From: Brevundimonas sp. | GTDB lineage: Bacteria; Pseudomonadota; Alphaproteobacteria; Caulobacterales; Caulobacteraceae | Length of the DNA: 33,803 nt | Assembly: GCF_018608325.1 (NCBI RefSeq) | Contig: NZ_JABAZW010000150.1 | Coordinates: 10,472 to 44,274 of the forward strand | Direction: 5' to 3' | Part shown: positions 1 to 7,760 of the stretch, in pieces | Position numbering within the stretch: the first letter of the stretch is position 1 | How the letters are laid out: the number at the start of each line of letters is the position of its first letter | Notes under the pieces: model-generated | The model's database searches: none | What the model was told of the DNA's origin: nothing | The model's input: the letters and a program-made list of their open reading frames with translations, nothing else | Made by a program: the position numbers and the translations under genes

Positions 1-181
1 CGGCCGAGGTAAAGCCGCCGCTCTTGAAACCCTGTGAGAAGCTGGCATAAAGCATGGTGTCTGCGCCAACATCCCACTGCACATTCACCGAGGGAATCCA
101 CTTGTCGGTTTCCCGGTCGTCCTGGTAGTTATAGGCATAGTTATTGAACTCACCGGCCTGCACCGCCGCGTTAAAATAGCT
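1..181 (-). pseudogene. TonB-dependent receptor, internal fragment
   Basis: Read on the minus strand, this stretch is open and encodes beta-barrel sequence typical of TonB-dependent outer-membrane receptors. It includes DRETDKWIPSVNVQWD followed by LYASFSQGFKSGGF, the strand motif found in the barrel of many proteobacterial receptors. The gene leaves the window at position 1, so its C-terminus is not visible. Its N-terminal side (signal peptide, plug and early barrel) should lie to the right of position 181. Instead the sequence there becomes a carboxylesterase read on the other strand. The receptor is therefore cut at its 5' side and, as shown, has no start. The exact end of homology is uncertain by about 10-15 bases. 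Identity to the family is clear; whether the truncation is real or an assembly join is not. Confidence 0.75.
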
Positions 182-1100
182 GTTGCTGGGTTCGCCGATG
201 GGCGAGGGGCTGTTTGACCGTGCCATCATCCAGTCCGGCGCAGGTCGTGACTTTCTGGGCCGCGAGCGTCGTCTGTCGCAGGATCTGGAGGGCGCGCCCT
301 CTGCTGAGAGCCTCGGCACGGCCTTTGCCCAGCGTCTGGGTGTTGAAACCACAGGGGCTGATGCAGTCGCCGCCCTGCGCGCCCTGCCGGTCGAGCGGAT
401 CAACGGCGATCTGAACATGATGACCCTGGTCGTCGCAGGTCCTCGCGCGCTCTATGCCGGGCCGGTGGTCGATGGCCGCGTTGTCGCTATGACGCCGGAG
501 GCGCAGTATCGTCAGGGGCGTCAGCGTTCTGTCCCGGTTCTGATCGGCGCCACCACGGCGGACCTGAGCCTGGAGTTCGCCGCCAGCAAGGATGCGACCT
601 TCGCCAAGTTCGGCGCTGATGAAGCCGCTGCCCGCCAACTCTATGACCCCACGGGCCAGACGCCGGTGGAGGGCGTCAACCGCATCGTCGGCAGCGACCG
701 CAACATGGTCGAGCCCGCCCGTTTTGTCGCCCGCGCCTTCGCCGCACAGGGCGCGCCGGTCTATCAGTACCGCTTCGGCTATGTCGCCGAGGAGAAGCGC
801 GCGACCGCGCCCTGGGGGGCGGACCATGCCTCCGACGTGGCCTTCGCCTTTGATCGTCTGGGCGGGGTTCTGGATCATCCGACGGCTGAGGATCAGGCGG
901 TCGCGATGCGGCTGGCCGACTACTGGGCCAACTTCGCCCGCAAGGGGGATCCGAACGGGCGGGGCCTGCCGAACTGGCCGCGCTATGAGGCCGGGAACGA
1001 CCGCCTGCTGTCCGTAACGCCGCAGGGCGGTTTTGACGGAGAGGCCGACCCGCTGAAGGCGCGGCTCGACTTCATGCAAGGCCGTGCGGATAATCACTGA
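180..1100 (+). pseudogene. Type-B carboxylesterase, C-terminal portion only
   Basis: The reading frame opens just after a TAG at 177-179 and begins with LLGSPMGEGLFDRAIIQSG. In type-B carboxylesterases this segment directly follows the nucleophile elbow GESAGG. About 305 residues remain of a family usually near 500, so the N-terminal half with the oxyanion hole and the catalytic Ser is missing. The catalytic His context is present as WGADHASDVAFAF, as is the C-terminal DYWANFARKGDPN motif. No convincing start codon or ribosome binding site precedes it; TTG at 183 is only a formal start. Without the Ser it cannot be an active esterase. It ends 24 bases before the next gene and was probably the first gene of that operon. 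Confidence 0.8.
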
Positions 1101-1124
1101 AAACAAGGCGAGGGGGAAAGCGCC

Positions 1125-2054
1125 ATGCTGTCACGACGTGGATTTCTGGCGATGGCGGGGGCTGCGCCCGTCGTCTGGTCGATGAGCGAAGGCGGGGCGG
1201 CTGCGGCCGCTGCTCCGGCGCCGTCTGATCTGGGCGTCCAGCTCTGGATGGTGCGTCAGTCGATGGCGCAGGATTTTCCCGGCACGTTGAAGGCGCTGGC
1301 TGATTTGGGAGTCCGCAAGGTCGAACTGGCGGGCGCACCTGACCTGTCGGGGGCCGAGTTGCGACGGGCCTTTGATGCGGCGGGGCTGGCCTGCATCAGC
1401 GGTCACCTGCCTATCCTGCAGATGACCGATGCGGAACTGGATCATCGTCTGGCCTATGCACGTGAGATCGGCATGACCACGGTTGCGGCGCCCATGCCGG
1501 GCTTCGCCGGGCTGCTGGATGTCGCGCCTGCTGATCGTTTTGCGGCCCTGATGGCGCATCCGCTGACGGCGGACGACTGGCGCTGGAACGCTGACCGCCT
1601 GAACCAGATCGGTGAGAAGGCCCGCTCGGCCGGGGTGGCGATCGCCTATCACAACCACAATGTCGAGTTCGCCGATGTCGGCGGCCTGACGGCGATGGAC
1701 CTGTTGCTGGAACGGGTCGATCCGGCCCAGGCGCATTTCCAGTTCGACGTCGGCAACGCGGTTCTGGGTGGGGCTGATCCCTATGACCTGCTGAGGCGCC
1801 ATCCGGGGCGGTTCAAGTCGGCCCACCTGAAGGACTGGCGCGCGCCGATCCAGCCCACGACGCGACTGGCGGCGCCCGCGTCTGCGGCGTTTGGCGAGGG
1901 GGTGATCGACTGGGCGCGCTGGCGTCGCGCCTCGGCCGAGGCCGGGATTGTCACCTCCTTCATCGAACGCGAGAACATGCCGGTCGGTCAGGAGGTCGCC
2001 GCCGCCGGTCAGGCGCTGCAATACTTCACGTCACTGCAAGGAAACCGGGCATGA
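1125..2054 (+). CDS. Exported sugar-phosphate isomerase/epimerase-like TIM-barrel protein
   Basis: This 309-residue protein belongs to the xylose isomerase-like TIM-barrel superfamily (AP endonuclease 2 fold). The N-terminus has a twin-arginine signal, SRRGFLAMAGAA, followed by an Ala-rich stretch to about residue 31, so it should be exported folded. Likely metal-site residues lie in YHNHNVEF (175-182), FQFDVGN (Asp208) and SAHLKDW (His234). A Glu near the end, in FIEREN, fits the usual fourth ligand. The ATG at 1125 follows a GAGGGGGA ribosome binding site. It lies 24 bases after the broken esterase, and its stop overlaps the start of the M20 peptidase (ATGA), so it is part of an operon. Members isomerise or epimerise sugars or inositols, but the substrate cannot be read from the sequence. 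Confidence 0.82.
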   Translation: MLSRRGFLAMAGAAPVVWSMSEGGAAAAAAPAPSDLGVQLWMVRQSMAQDFPGTLKALADLGVRKVELAGAPDLSGAELRRAFDAAGLACISGHLPILQMTDAELDHRLAYAREIGMTTVAAPMPGFAGLLDVAPADRFAALMAHPLTADDWRWNADRLNQIGEKARSAGVAIAYHNHNVEFADVGGLTAMDLLLERVDPAQAHFQFDVGNAVLGGADPYDLLRRHPGRFKSAHLKDWRAPIQPTTRLAAPASAAFGEGVIDWARWRRASAEAGIVTSFIERENMPVGQEVAAAGQALQYFTSLQGNRA

Positions 2055-3541
2055 GGCGCAAGGGCTGGACAGGGCGGCTGCTGGCCGTCGTCGGGATTAT
2101 TGTCGCTGCTCTGGCGTTGCTGATCGCTGTTCTGGTAGTCCGCACGCTGATGCTCAAACCGGCGGCCCTGGCCACCGCACAGGCGCCTGCTGTCGTGGCG
2201 TTCGATGTCGATCAGGCGGCGCAGCGTCTGGGGCAGGCGATCCGTTTCGAGACCGTGTCGCATCAGGACCGGTCAGAAAACGACCTGAGCCAGTGGACCG
2301 CCTTCCATGACTGGATGGCGCAATCCTATCCGGCCTTCCATGCCGCCGCCAAACGCGAGACGGTCGGCGAAGGCGCACTGATCTGGACCTGGACAGGGCG
2401 CAATCCGCAGCTTCAGTCCATCATCCTGATGGCGCACCAGGATGTGGTTCCCGCCTCGCCCGAAACCCTGTCGGAATGGAAGACGCCACCCTTCTCCGGC
2501 GCGGTCGTCGATGGCGCGGTCTGGGGGCGCGGGGCCATTGACGACAAGGGTTCGCTGATCGCCCTGCTGGAAGCCGGCGAAGCTCTGGCCAAGGCCGGAC
2601 GCCAGCCGGAGCGCACCATCATCGTCGTCTCCGGCCATGATGAAGAGGTTCAGGGCAGCGGCGCCAAGGCCGTCGCCGAGGTGCTGAAGGCGCGCAACAT
2701 CCGCGCCTGGTTCGTACTGGACGAAGGCTCGGCCATCATTGAGGACCACCCCGCCATAAAGGGCCCCGCCGCCCTGATCGCTGTGGCGGAAAAAGGCTAT
2801 GTGACGCTGAAGGTCACGGCCAAGGGGCAGGGTGGCCACGCCTCGGCCCCGCCGCAACAGACCGCCGTCTCTACCCTGGCCCGCGCCATCACCGCCATCG
2901 AGGGCAAGGCCTGGCCGCTGCGCTACGACGGCCCGACGCGTGAGGGCCTGCGCGAACTAGCGCCCTATGCCCCCTTCTCGACACGGTTGTTCCTGGCCAA
3001 TGACTGGTTGTTCGGCGGGGTGCTGGCCAAGCAGTTGGCCTCCAATCCGTCCGCGGCGGCCGGGATGCACACTACCATCGCCCCGACCATGCTGACCGGT
3101 TCGCCCAAGGAGAACGTCCTGCCCCAGACGGCTAGCGTCTGGATCAACTATCGCATCGCGCCGGGCGGCTCGGTCCAGTCGGTTCTGGACCGCGCCAAGG
3201 CGGCGACCAAGGGCCTGCCGGTCGAGATCACAGCCGAAGGCGGCGGACGCGATCCTTCGCCGATTTCGTCGTCGCAATCCGACGCCTACCGCTATCTGGC
3301 CACGGCTCTGGGTCAGGAGGCGCCCGCCACCCCGATCGCGCCGTCGCTGATGATCGCCGGGTCGGATTCTCGCTCGCTGGTCTCGGTCGCCGACTATGTT
3401 TATCGCTTTGCACCCAACCGCTTTCACATGGGCGAACTGGGCATGGTCCACGGCGTCAACGAACATATGACGCTGGATAATCTGGAGCGGAACATTCGCT
3501 TCTACGCCCGCCTGATGGCTGGAGAGGCTCATGCGAACTGA
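2051..3541 (+). CDS. Membrane-anchored M20 family metallopeptidase (PM20D1-like)
   Basis: This is a 496-residue di-zinc hydrolase of peptidase family M20. One transmembrane segment (about residues 10-35) precedes the catalytic domain, so the enzyme is probably tethered in the inner membrane facing the periplasm. Metal-site motifs are in order: MAHQDVVP (His129, Asp131), GRGAIDDKG (Asp164 as bridging ligand) and SGHDEEVQGSG (Glu198 as general base and Glu199 as ligand). The lid-domain segment GGHASAPP follows, and the C-terminal MVHGVNEHM carries the last His. The extended length and N-terminal anchor resemble PM20D1-type N-acyl amino acid hydrolases more than short aminoacylases, but the substrate is not proven. 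The start overlaps the preceding stop (ATGA at 2051-2054), and its own end overlaps the next gene by 11 bases, showing translational coupling. Confidence 0.85.
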   Translation: MRRKGWTGRLLAVVGIIVAALALLIAVLVVRTLMLKPAALATAQAPAVVAFDVDQAAQRLGQAIRFETVSHQDRSENDLSQWTAFHDWMAQSYPAFHAAAKRETVGEGALIWTWTGRNPQLQSIILMAHQDVVPASPETLSEWKTPPFSGAVVDGAVWGRGAIDDKGSLIALLEAGEALAKAGRQPERTIIVVSGHDEEVQGSGAKAVAEVLKARNIRAWFVLDEGSAIIEDHPAIKGPAALIAVAEKGYVTLKVTAKGQGGHASAPPQQTAVSTLARAITAIEGKAWPLRYDGPTREGLRELAPYAPFSTRLFLANDWLFGGVLAKQLASNPSAAAGMHTTIAPTMLTGSPKENVLPQTASVWINYRIAPGGSVQSVLDRAKAATKGLPVEITAEGGGRDPSPISSSQSDAYRYLATALGQEAPATPIAPSLMIAGSDSRSLVSVADYVYRFAPNRFHMGELGMVHGVNEHMTLDNLERNIRFYARLMAGEAHAN

Positions 3542-4517
3542 CCGTAGAAGACTGCTGGCCGGAGCCTTGATGGGCGCGGTCTGTTTCGGCGCAGGCGCGT
3601 CTGCGGCTCAGACCACGCCGCTGAAGCCTCGCCCGCCAGAGATGGTGCGCCCTGCCGCCTGGGATGCCGCAGAGGAGATTGTTCTGTGGCCCAGCTATGC
3701 GCCGGGACGCGAGAGCTACAGGCCGCTGGCCACCTTCCCCAACTGGCCCGGTTCCTTCCTGAAATCCACGCCGACACCGTCGATGCGGATCTGGCGTCCG
3801 GCAAACCCCAATGGCCGCGCGTTGCTGGTCATTCCGGGCGGCGGATACATGTTCGTATCCATCGCCAATGAGGGCGTTGAGGTCGCCGAGCATTTCGCCG
3901 CCAAGGGCTATCTGGTTGCGGTGCTGAACTATCGCCTGCCGGGCGAGGGGTGGCCCAACCGTGCCGACGTGCCGCTTCAGGACGCCCAGCGCGCCATCCG
4001 CCTGCTGCGTCAGCGCGCGGCGTCATTGGCGATCCAGCCCGATCATGTGGCGGTGGTCGGCTTCTCGGCAGGCGGGCATCTGGCAGGCAGTCTGGCCACC
4101 GGCTGGACCGAAGCCGTCTATGCACCATTCGACGCCGCCGACAGCTTGAACGCTCGTCCGGATGCGGTGGGCCTGATCTACCCGGTCCTGTCGCTTGAGG
4201 CGCCGCTGGTCCACACCGGCTCACGCGGCCTATTGCTGGGCAATAACGCCAGCGCCGAACTGATCCAGAAACGGTCGCCGGTTCTGCACGTCGGTGCCGA
4301 AACCCCGCCCAGCTTCCTGGTTCACGCCTGGGACGACACGACCGTCACAGCCGACAACAGTCTGGCCTGGATCGCCGCCGCTCGCGCCGCCAACCGCCCG
4401 GTCGAGGGCCACCTCTATCAGGAAGGCAGCCACGGCTTTGGACTGGGCGTGCCGGATTCGCCGTCAACCAGTTGGCCGGACCTGTTCGCCAACTGGTTGG
4501 ATCGGGTTCTGGAATAA
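3531..4517 (+). CDS. Exported alpha/beta hydrolase (BD-FAE/esterase-lipase type)
   Basis: This 328-residue alpha/beta hydrolase has an N-terminal export signal (RRRLLAGALMGAV to about residue 26, twin-arginine-like). The oxyanion-hole motif IPGGGYMFVS (about 101-110) precedes the nucleophile elbow GFSAG with Ser179. The likely acid is Asp268 or Asp269 in HAWDDTTV, and the likely His is His301 in GSHGFGLG. This order and spacing match the acetyl-xylan-esterase-like and kynurenine-formamidase-like hydrolases. It starts inside the end of the M20 gene and is the last gene of the run. Together the genes give an exported isomerase, a peptidase or amidase and one or two esterases, suggesting periplasmic deacylation of a carbohydrate or an acylated compound. 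That role is inference. Confidence 0.83.
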   Translation: MRTDRRRLLAGALMGAVCFGAGASAAQTTPLKPRPPEMVRPAAWDAAEEIVLWPSYAPGRESYRPLATFPNWPGSFLKSTPTPSMRIWRPANPNGRALLVIPGGGYMFVSIANEGVEVAEHFAAKGYLVAVLNYRLPGEGWPNRADVPLQDAQRAIRLLRQRAASLAIQPDHVAVVGFSAGGHLAGSLATGWTEAVYAPFDAADSLNARPDAVGLIYPVLSLEAPLVHTGSRGLLLGNNASAELIQKRSPVLHVGAETPPSFLVHAWDDTTVTADNSLAWIAAARAANRPVEGHLYQEGSHGFGLGVPDSPSTSWPDLFANWLDRVLE

Positions 4518-4574
4518 TGCGAGGCGCTTGTCTTTAGTGCGCGCCCGATAGTCGCGTGGAAGCATCAGCTAAGT

Positions 4575-5138
4575 TCAATCAGCAGCATATTCTGGCGTCG
4601 CTGATTGATTGGACGTGGAGGGTGATGACGTGTGCGGCGATTGCTCGATGGGCGTCAGGGTGTGGAAGTCGCTGGAGTGAAATACCAGCGGAGTAATGTT
4701 ATCGGCGACCGATGCCCGGTGGAGGCGGAAGAGGACGATGTCGTGGTCGCCGGCTTCGATTTCCTGCTCGACTGAGCATTCCAGCCAGGCCGTCGCGTCT
4801 GCGAGGAACAGGGCGCCGTCGGGGGTTGTTTCGTAGTCCAGGCCCTGGAATCGGTCGCCGGTCTTCTGCGCCAGTTGGCGCGCGACGGCGGCGTGGCCAT
4901 GGCTCAGGAATGAGATGCCGAGGCGTTTCTGCGCGCGCAGTTGTCGCCATGTGCCAGAGCCGCGCTTGATGCAGACGGACACCAGCGCCGGCTTCAGCGA
5001 GACGGCGACGAAGGCGCTGGCGGTCATGCCGACAGGTTGGCTGTCCACCATGGCGCACAGGGTGGTGACGCCGGTTGGGAAGCGGCCGAAGAGGCGGCGC
5101 AGCTCAGAATCTTCGCTGATGTTGCTCAACATATTCAT
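4575..5138 (-). CDS. Flavin reductase-like FMN-binding protein
   Basis: The protein has 187 residues when started at ATG 5138 (MNMLSNISEDSELRR). An AGGA lies 11 bases upstream, and the frame further upstream has no family-like sequence. It has the split-barrel flavin reductase signature: FGRFPTGVTTLCA near residue 20, then GMTASAFVAVSLKPALVSVCI, GISFLS and a C-terminal LVFHSSDFHTL. Members reduce FMN or FAD with NAD(P)H and hand the reduced flavin to a partner oxygenase (HpaC/NtaB type). It is the third gene behind MesX and MesD on the same strand. An oxygen-dependent system beside a flavin reductase suggests that it feeds reduced flavin to MesX, which is inference. It is separated from MesD by a structured gap of 205 bases, so its expression may be partly independent. 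Confidence 0.82.
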   Translation of the reverse strand: MNMLSNISEDSELRRLFGRFPTGVTTLCAMVDSQPVGMTASAFVAVSLKPALVSVCIKRGSGTWRQLRAQKRLGISFLSHGHAAVARQLAQKTGDRFQGLDYETTPDGALFLADATAWLECSVEQEIEAGDHDIVLFRLHRASVADNITPLVFHSSDFHTLTPIEQSPHTSSPSTSNQSATPEYAAD

Positions 5139-5154
5139 GGATTTGGATCCTGGC

Positions 5155-5175
5155 TCGCCGGTTTCAGACCGGCGA
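5155..5175. other. Hairpin 17 bases upstream of the flavin reductase start
   Basis: This is a perfect 8-bp inverted repeat, TCGCCGGT-N5-ACCGGCGA. In the minus-strand transcript it sits immediately upstream of the AGGA ribosome binding site of the flavin reductase gene. It could protect the 3' part of the mRNA or limit read-through from mesD. It lacks a U-tract. Confidence 0.5.
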
Positions 5176-5226
5176 ACCGACGTGCAGCGCTGGATCATTC
5201 CGGGCGGCGCGTTGAGCGCCCGGCCA

Positions 5227-5263
5227 TGATCCATCTTGCCCCTTGGCCAGGGCAGATGGATCA
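5227..5263. other. Long imperfect hairpin between mesD and the flavin reductase gene
   Basis: The arms TGATCCATC and TGCCC (5227-5235, 5237-5241) pair with GGGCA and GATGGATCA (5250-5263). They form a 14-bp stem with one bulged base at 5236 and an 8-base loop. There is no T-run, so a classic terminator is unlikely. It may be an RNA processing or stability element that lowers flavin reductase expression relative to MesD. Confidence 0.5.
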
Positions 5264-5343
5264 CAACGGTCTGGCGCCGCTCAAGGTTTTCGAGCGGAGC
5301 GCTCAGGGCATGTCATGGGCCCCAGCGCCGCATTCTGCAGTTG

Positions 5344-6372
5344 TCAGGCGGACAGTTCTTTACGGATGATCTCGGCGCCGGCGCCCAGAGCGTTCAGCTT
5401 GCCGGTGGCGACGCGACGCGACAGCGGGGCCATGCCGCAGTTGGTGGACGGATAGAGCTTGTCCGCATCCACGAACTTGAGGGCCTTGCGCAGGGTGTCG
5501 GCGACTTCCTCGGGCGTCTCGACGGTGTTGGAGGCCACGTCGATGGCGCCGACCATGACCTTCTTGCCGCGGATCAGTTCGATCAGGTCCATCGGGACGT
5601 GCGAGTTGTGGCATTCCAGCGAGATGATATCGAGGCTGGACTGCTGCAGCTTGGGGAAGGCTTCCTCGTATTGGCGCCATTCGGAGCCGAGGGTCTTTTT
5701 CCAGTCCGTGTTGGCCTTGATGCCGTAGCCGTAGCAGATGTGAACAGCCGTCTCGCACTTGAGCCCATCGACCGCTCGCTCCAGCGCGGCGACGCCCCAC
5801 TCGTTCACCTCGTCGAAGAAGACGTTGAAGGCGGGTTCGTCGAACTGGATGATGTCGACGCCAGCAGCCTCCAACTCGCGGGCTTCCTGATTGAGGAGTT
5901 TGGCGAACTCCCAGGCCAGTTTCTCGCGGCTCTTGTAGTGGTCGTCATAGAGGGTGTCGATCATCGTCATCGGGCCGGGCAGGGCCCATTTGATCGGCTG
6001 TTTGGTCTGCTGGCGCAGGAATTTGGCGTCATCGACGAAGACCGATTTCGGACGGCTGACCGCGCCGACGACGGTGGGGACGCTGGCGTCATAGCGGTCG
6101 CGGATCTTGACGGTCTTGCGCGTTTCGAAATCGACGCCGTCGAGATGTTCGATGAAGGTGGTGACGAAATGCTGGCGCGTCTGTTCGCCGTCGCTGACGA
6201 TATCAATCCCGGCATTCACCTGGTCGTTCAGAGACAGGCGCAGGGCGTCCTGCTTGCCCTCGATCAGTTCGTCACCTTGCAGTTTCCAGGGTGACCAGAG
6301 CGTCTCGGGCTGGGCCAGCCATGAGGGTTTGGGAAGGCTGCCTGCGGTCGAGGTGGGCAATAGGATAGTCAT
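5344..6372 (-). CDS. mesD: Core (folate-independent) methionine synthase, MesD type
   Basis: This 342-residue protein corresponds to only the C-terminal catalytic half of MetE; the N-terminal folate-binding half is absent. The homocysteine and zinc site is intact: PTSTAGSLPKPSWL at the N-terminus, QFDEP (Asp178, Glu179), and zinc ligands His211 and Cys213 (HICYGYG), Glu253 (SLECHNSH) and Cys312 (NCGMAP). In published work on core methionine synthases, the MesD family of aerobic bacteria makes methionine without 5-methyltetrahydrofolate or cobalamin but needs the DUF1852 protein MesX and oxygen. The DUF1852 gene lies directly upstream here, which supports MesD over MesA, MesB or MesC. The start at 6372 lies 26 bases after the mesX stop. 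The operon sits behind a cobalamin riboswitch, as expected for a B12-independent enzyme made when B12 is scarce. Confidence 0.88.
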   Translation of the reverse strand: MTILLPTSTAGSLPKPSWLAQPETLWSPWKLQGDELIEGKQDALRLSLNDQVNAGIDIVSDGEQTRQHFVTTFIEHLDGVDFETRKTVKIRDRYDASVPTVVGAVSRPKSVFVDDAKFLRQQTKQPIKWALPGPMTMIDTLYDDHYKSREKLAWEFAKLLNQEARELEAAGVDIIQFDEPAFNVFFDEVNEWGVAALERAVDGLKCETAVHICYGYGIKANTDWKKTLGSEWRQYEEAFPKLQQSSLDIISLECHNSHVPMDLIELIRGKKVMVGAIDVASNTVETPEEVADTLRKALKFVDADKLYPSTNCGMAPLSRRVATGKLNALGAGAEIIRKELSA

Positions 6373-6398
6373 AGTGTTTTACCTTGTAGGTTCGGCGT

Positions 6399-7385
6399 TC
6401 AGGCAGCGAAGTTGTTGGACCATTGCGCGAGGACGTCCTGGTACGGCTTGATGAAGCGTTCCTCGACGAACCGGCCTTGTTCGATCGCCAGCCTGCTGCG
6501 CTCTTCTCGGTCGTAGACGATGCGCGTCAGGGAAAAGTCCTGATATTTCAGGCTGGGTTGATACTGTTCCGCCGCGACAGAGTTGGCGTTGTAGATTTCC
6601 GGGCGGTAGATCTTCTGGAAGGTCTCCATCGTGCTGATGGTGCTGACCAGTTCGAGGCTGGTGTAGTCACCCAGCAGGTCGCCCGTGTGGTAGAAGGCGA
6701 ACGGCGCGACGCTGTTTTTCGGCATGAAGTAGCGAACCTTCAGGCCCATCTTCGCGAAATACTGATCGGTCGGAGAGAACTCGTTGTTCTGATATTCGAG
6801 ACCCAGTATCGGGTGCTCGTTTCCGGTGCGGTGGTAGGTTTTGTTGCTGGAAACACTCAGGCAGATGACGGGCGGCTTGCCGAAATTGTCGGTGTAGGCC
6901 TTTGACGCGAGGAAATGCTTGAACAGCTTTCCGTGCAGGTCGCCGAAGTCTTCCGGCAGGCCAGCGTTCGGATTGGCCTTGCTGTGCTCGGGCAGAACCA
7001 CGCTGAAGTCATAGTCGCGGACGTAGGAAGAGAAGTTGTTTCCGACGATGCCGGCGATCCGGGTGTCGGTCGCCTTGTCGATGACGGTCGTCTGGAGAAT
7101 TTCGATCAGGGGGAAGGCGTCGTTTCCCGCCTCTGCGTCGACATTCATCTCGACCGAGATGATCTGAAGCTCGACAGCGTATCGGTCGCCCTTGGGGTTG
7201 TCCCAGTTGGCCAGAGCATTGAAGCGGTTGTCGATCATCCGCAGGGTGTTGCGCAGATTGTCCTTGCGGCTTTCGCCCCGCGCCAGATTGGCGAAGTTGG
7301 TCGTGATGCGCGTGCCGTCGGCGGGATGATAATCCTCGTCGAACGGGATGCTCTTGATCGAGAATGTAAGCGCGCTGTCGGCCAT
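6399..7385 (-). CDS. mesX: DUF1852 protein MesX, partner of MesD
   Basis: The protein has 328 residues when started at ATG 7385 (MADSALTFSIKSIPFDEDY). Fifteen extra in-frame codons upstream cross the ribosome-binding-site hairpin and are not credible. I recognise the DUF1852 family from the N-terminal TFSIKSIPFDEDYHPADGTRITTNFANLARG, its length and its position before a core methionine synthase. MesX is required for MesD activity with oxygen; its reaction and the methyl donor are not established. No signal peptide or membrane segment is seen, so it is cytoplasmic. No classic cofactor-binding motif is evident to me. It is the first gene after the cobalamin riboswitch, and an adjacent hairpin overlaps its ribosome binding site. 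Confidence 0.85.
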   Translation of the reverse strand: MADSALTFSIKSIPFDEDYHPADGTRITTNFANLARGESRKDNLRNTLRMIDNRFNALANWDNPKGDRYAVELQIISVEMNVDAEAGNDAFPLIEILQTTVIDKATDTRIAGIVGNNFSSYVRDYDFSVVLPEHSKANPNAGLPEDFGDLHGKLFKHFLASKAYTDNFGKPPVICLSVSSNKTYHRTGNEHPILGLEYQNNEFSPTDQYFAKMGLKVRYFMPKNSVAPFAFYHTGDLLGDYTSLELVSTISTMETFQKIYRPEIYNANSVAAEQYQPSLKYQDFSLTRIVYDREERSRLAIEQGRFVEERFIKPYQDVLAQWSNNFAA

Positions 7386-7390
7386 GGGGA

Positions 7391-7416
7391 GAAACCTTTG
7401 CTTTTGGCCAGGTTTC
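7391..7416 (-). promoter_or_regulatory. Candidate hairpin sequestering the mesX ribosome binding site
   Basis: In the minus-strand transcript, GAAACCT pairs perfectly with AGGTTTC across a 12-base loop. The 3' arm contains part of the only plausible Shine-Dalgarno sequence (AAAGG, nine bases before ATG 7385). It lies downstream of the cobalamin aptamer. This is the layout of a translational expression platform that hides the ribosome binding site when B12 is bound. The pairing is seen; the switch is inferred. Confidence 0.55.
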
Positions 7417-7504
7417 GGACAGGGGCGCACGGCGCCGCGCGCGGGCGCAGAGGTCCGGCGAGCGCAACTGCGACCTGACCGACACCCCGCCGGAGGACGT
7501 TATC

Positions 7505-7695
7505 TGTCGAGGCAGGTCTCCTGGCTTACGGGTCACGGCTTCGGGTCCGGCCTTCCCGAGAGCGGATGCTCCCAGTGACGCAAGATGGACCCTCGGCTCG
7601 CCGCTTACAGTTGCGGGGGCAGCGCCGGCATCGACATCAAGGACATCACACCGGCTTCCCTCTTAGCTCCGCGCCGTCCGAGGGCGACGCGTAGA
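7505..7695 (-). promoter_or_regulatory. Cobalamin (B12) riboswitch
   Basis: Read on the minus strand, the conserved elements appear in the right order. GAGGGAAGCCGGTGTGA is near 7650-7670. CCGCAACTGTAAGCGGCGAGC follows. CTTGCGTCACTGGGAGCATCCG comes next, shown here only as its CACTGGGAGC core. The B12 box AGCCAGGAGACCTGCC is at 7511-7526. The element ends about 120 bases before the mesX start. Riboswitches of this class repress downstream genes when adenosylcobalamin is plentiful. A B12-independent methionine synthase is a logical target, because a B12-dependent MetH can take over. Boundaries are approximate. Confidence 0.95.
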
Positions 7696-7731
7696 ACCAC
7701 GACCATTGGAAATTGCCATAATCGCCGCGCA

Positions 7732-7760
7732 TGTCAATCAAGATATAAAGATATCTTTAT
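7732..7760 (-). promoter_or_regulatory. Promoter element and 16-bp palindromic operator upstream of the riboswitch
   Basis: ATAAAGATATCTTTAT at 7745-7760 is a perfect 16-bp palindrome. On the minus strand a TTGACA hexamer (7732-7737) begins 7 bases downstream of it. The hexamer stands at the correct distance to start transcription just before the riboswitch. A matching -10 is less clear. The palindrome is AT-rich in a GC-rich genome and resembles operators of ArsR-type methionine-metabolism repressors such as SahR, from memory. It also lies in the intergenic region shared with the plus-strand metal operon, so it could serve that promoter instead. Confidence 0.6.

Noticed and set aside
5236..6294. 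352-codon plus-strand frame opposite mesD
   Set aside because: MesD on the other strand carries complete catalytic motifs; this frame is its antisense image.
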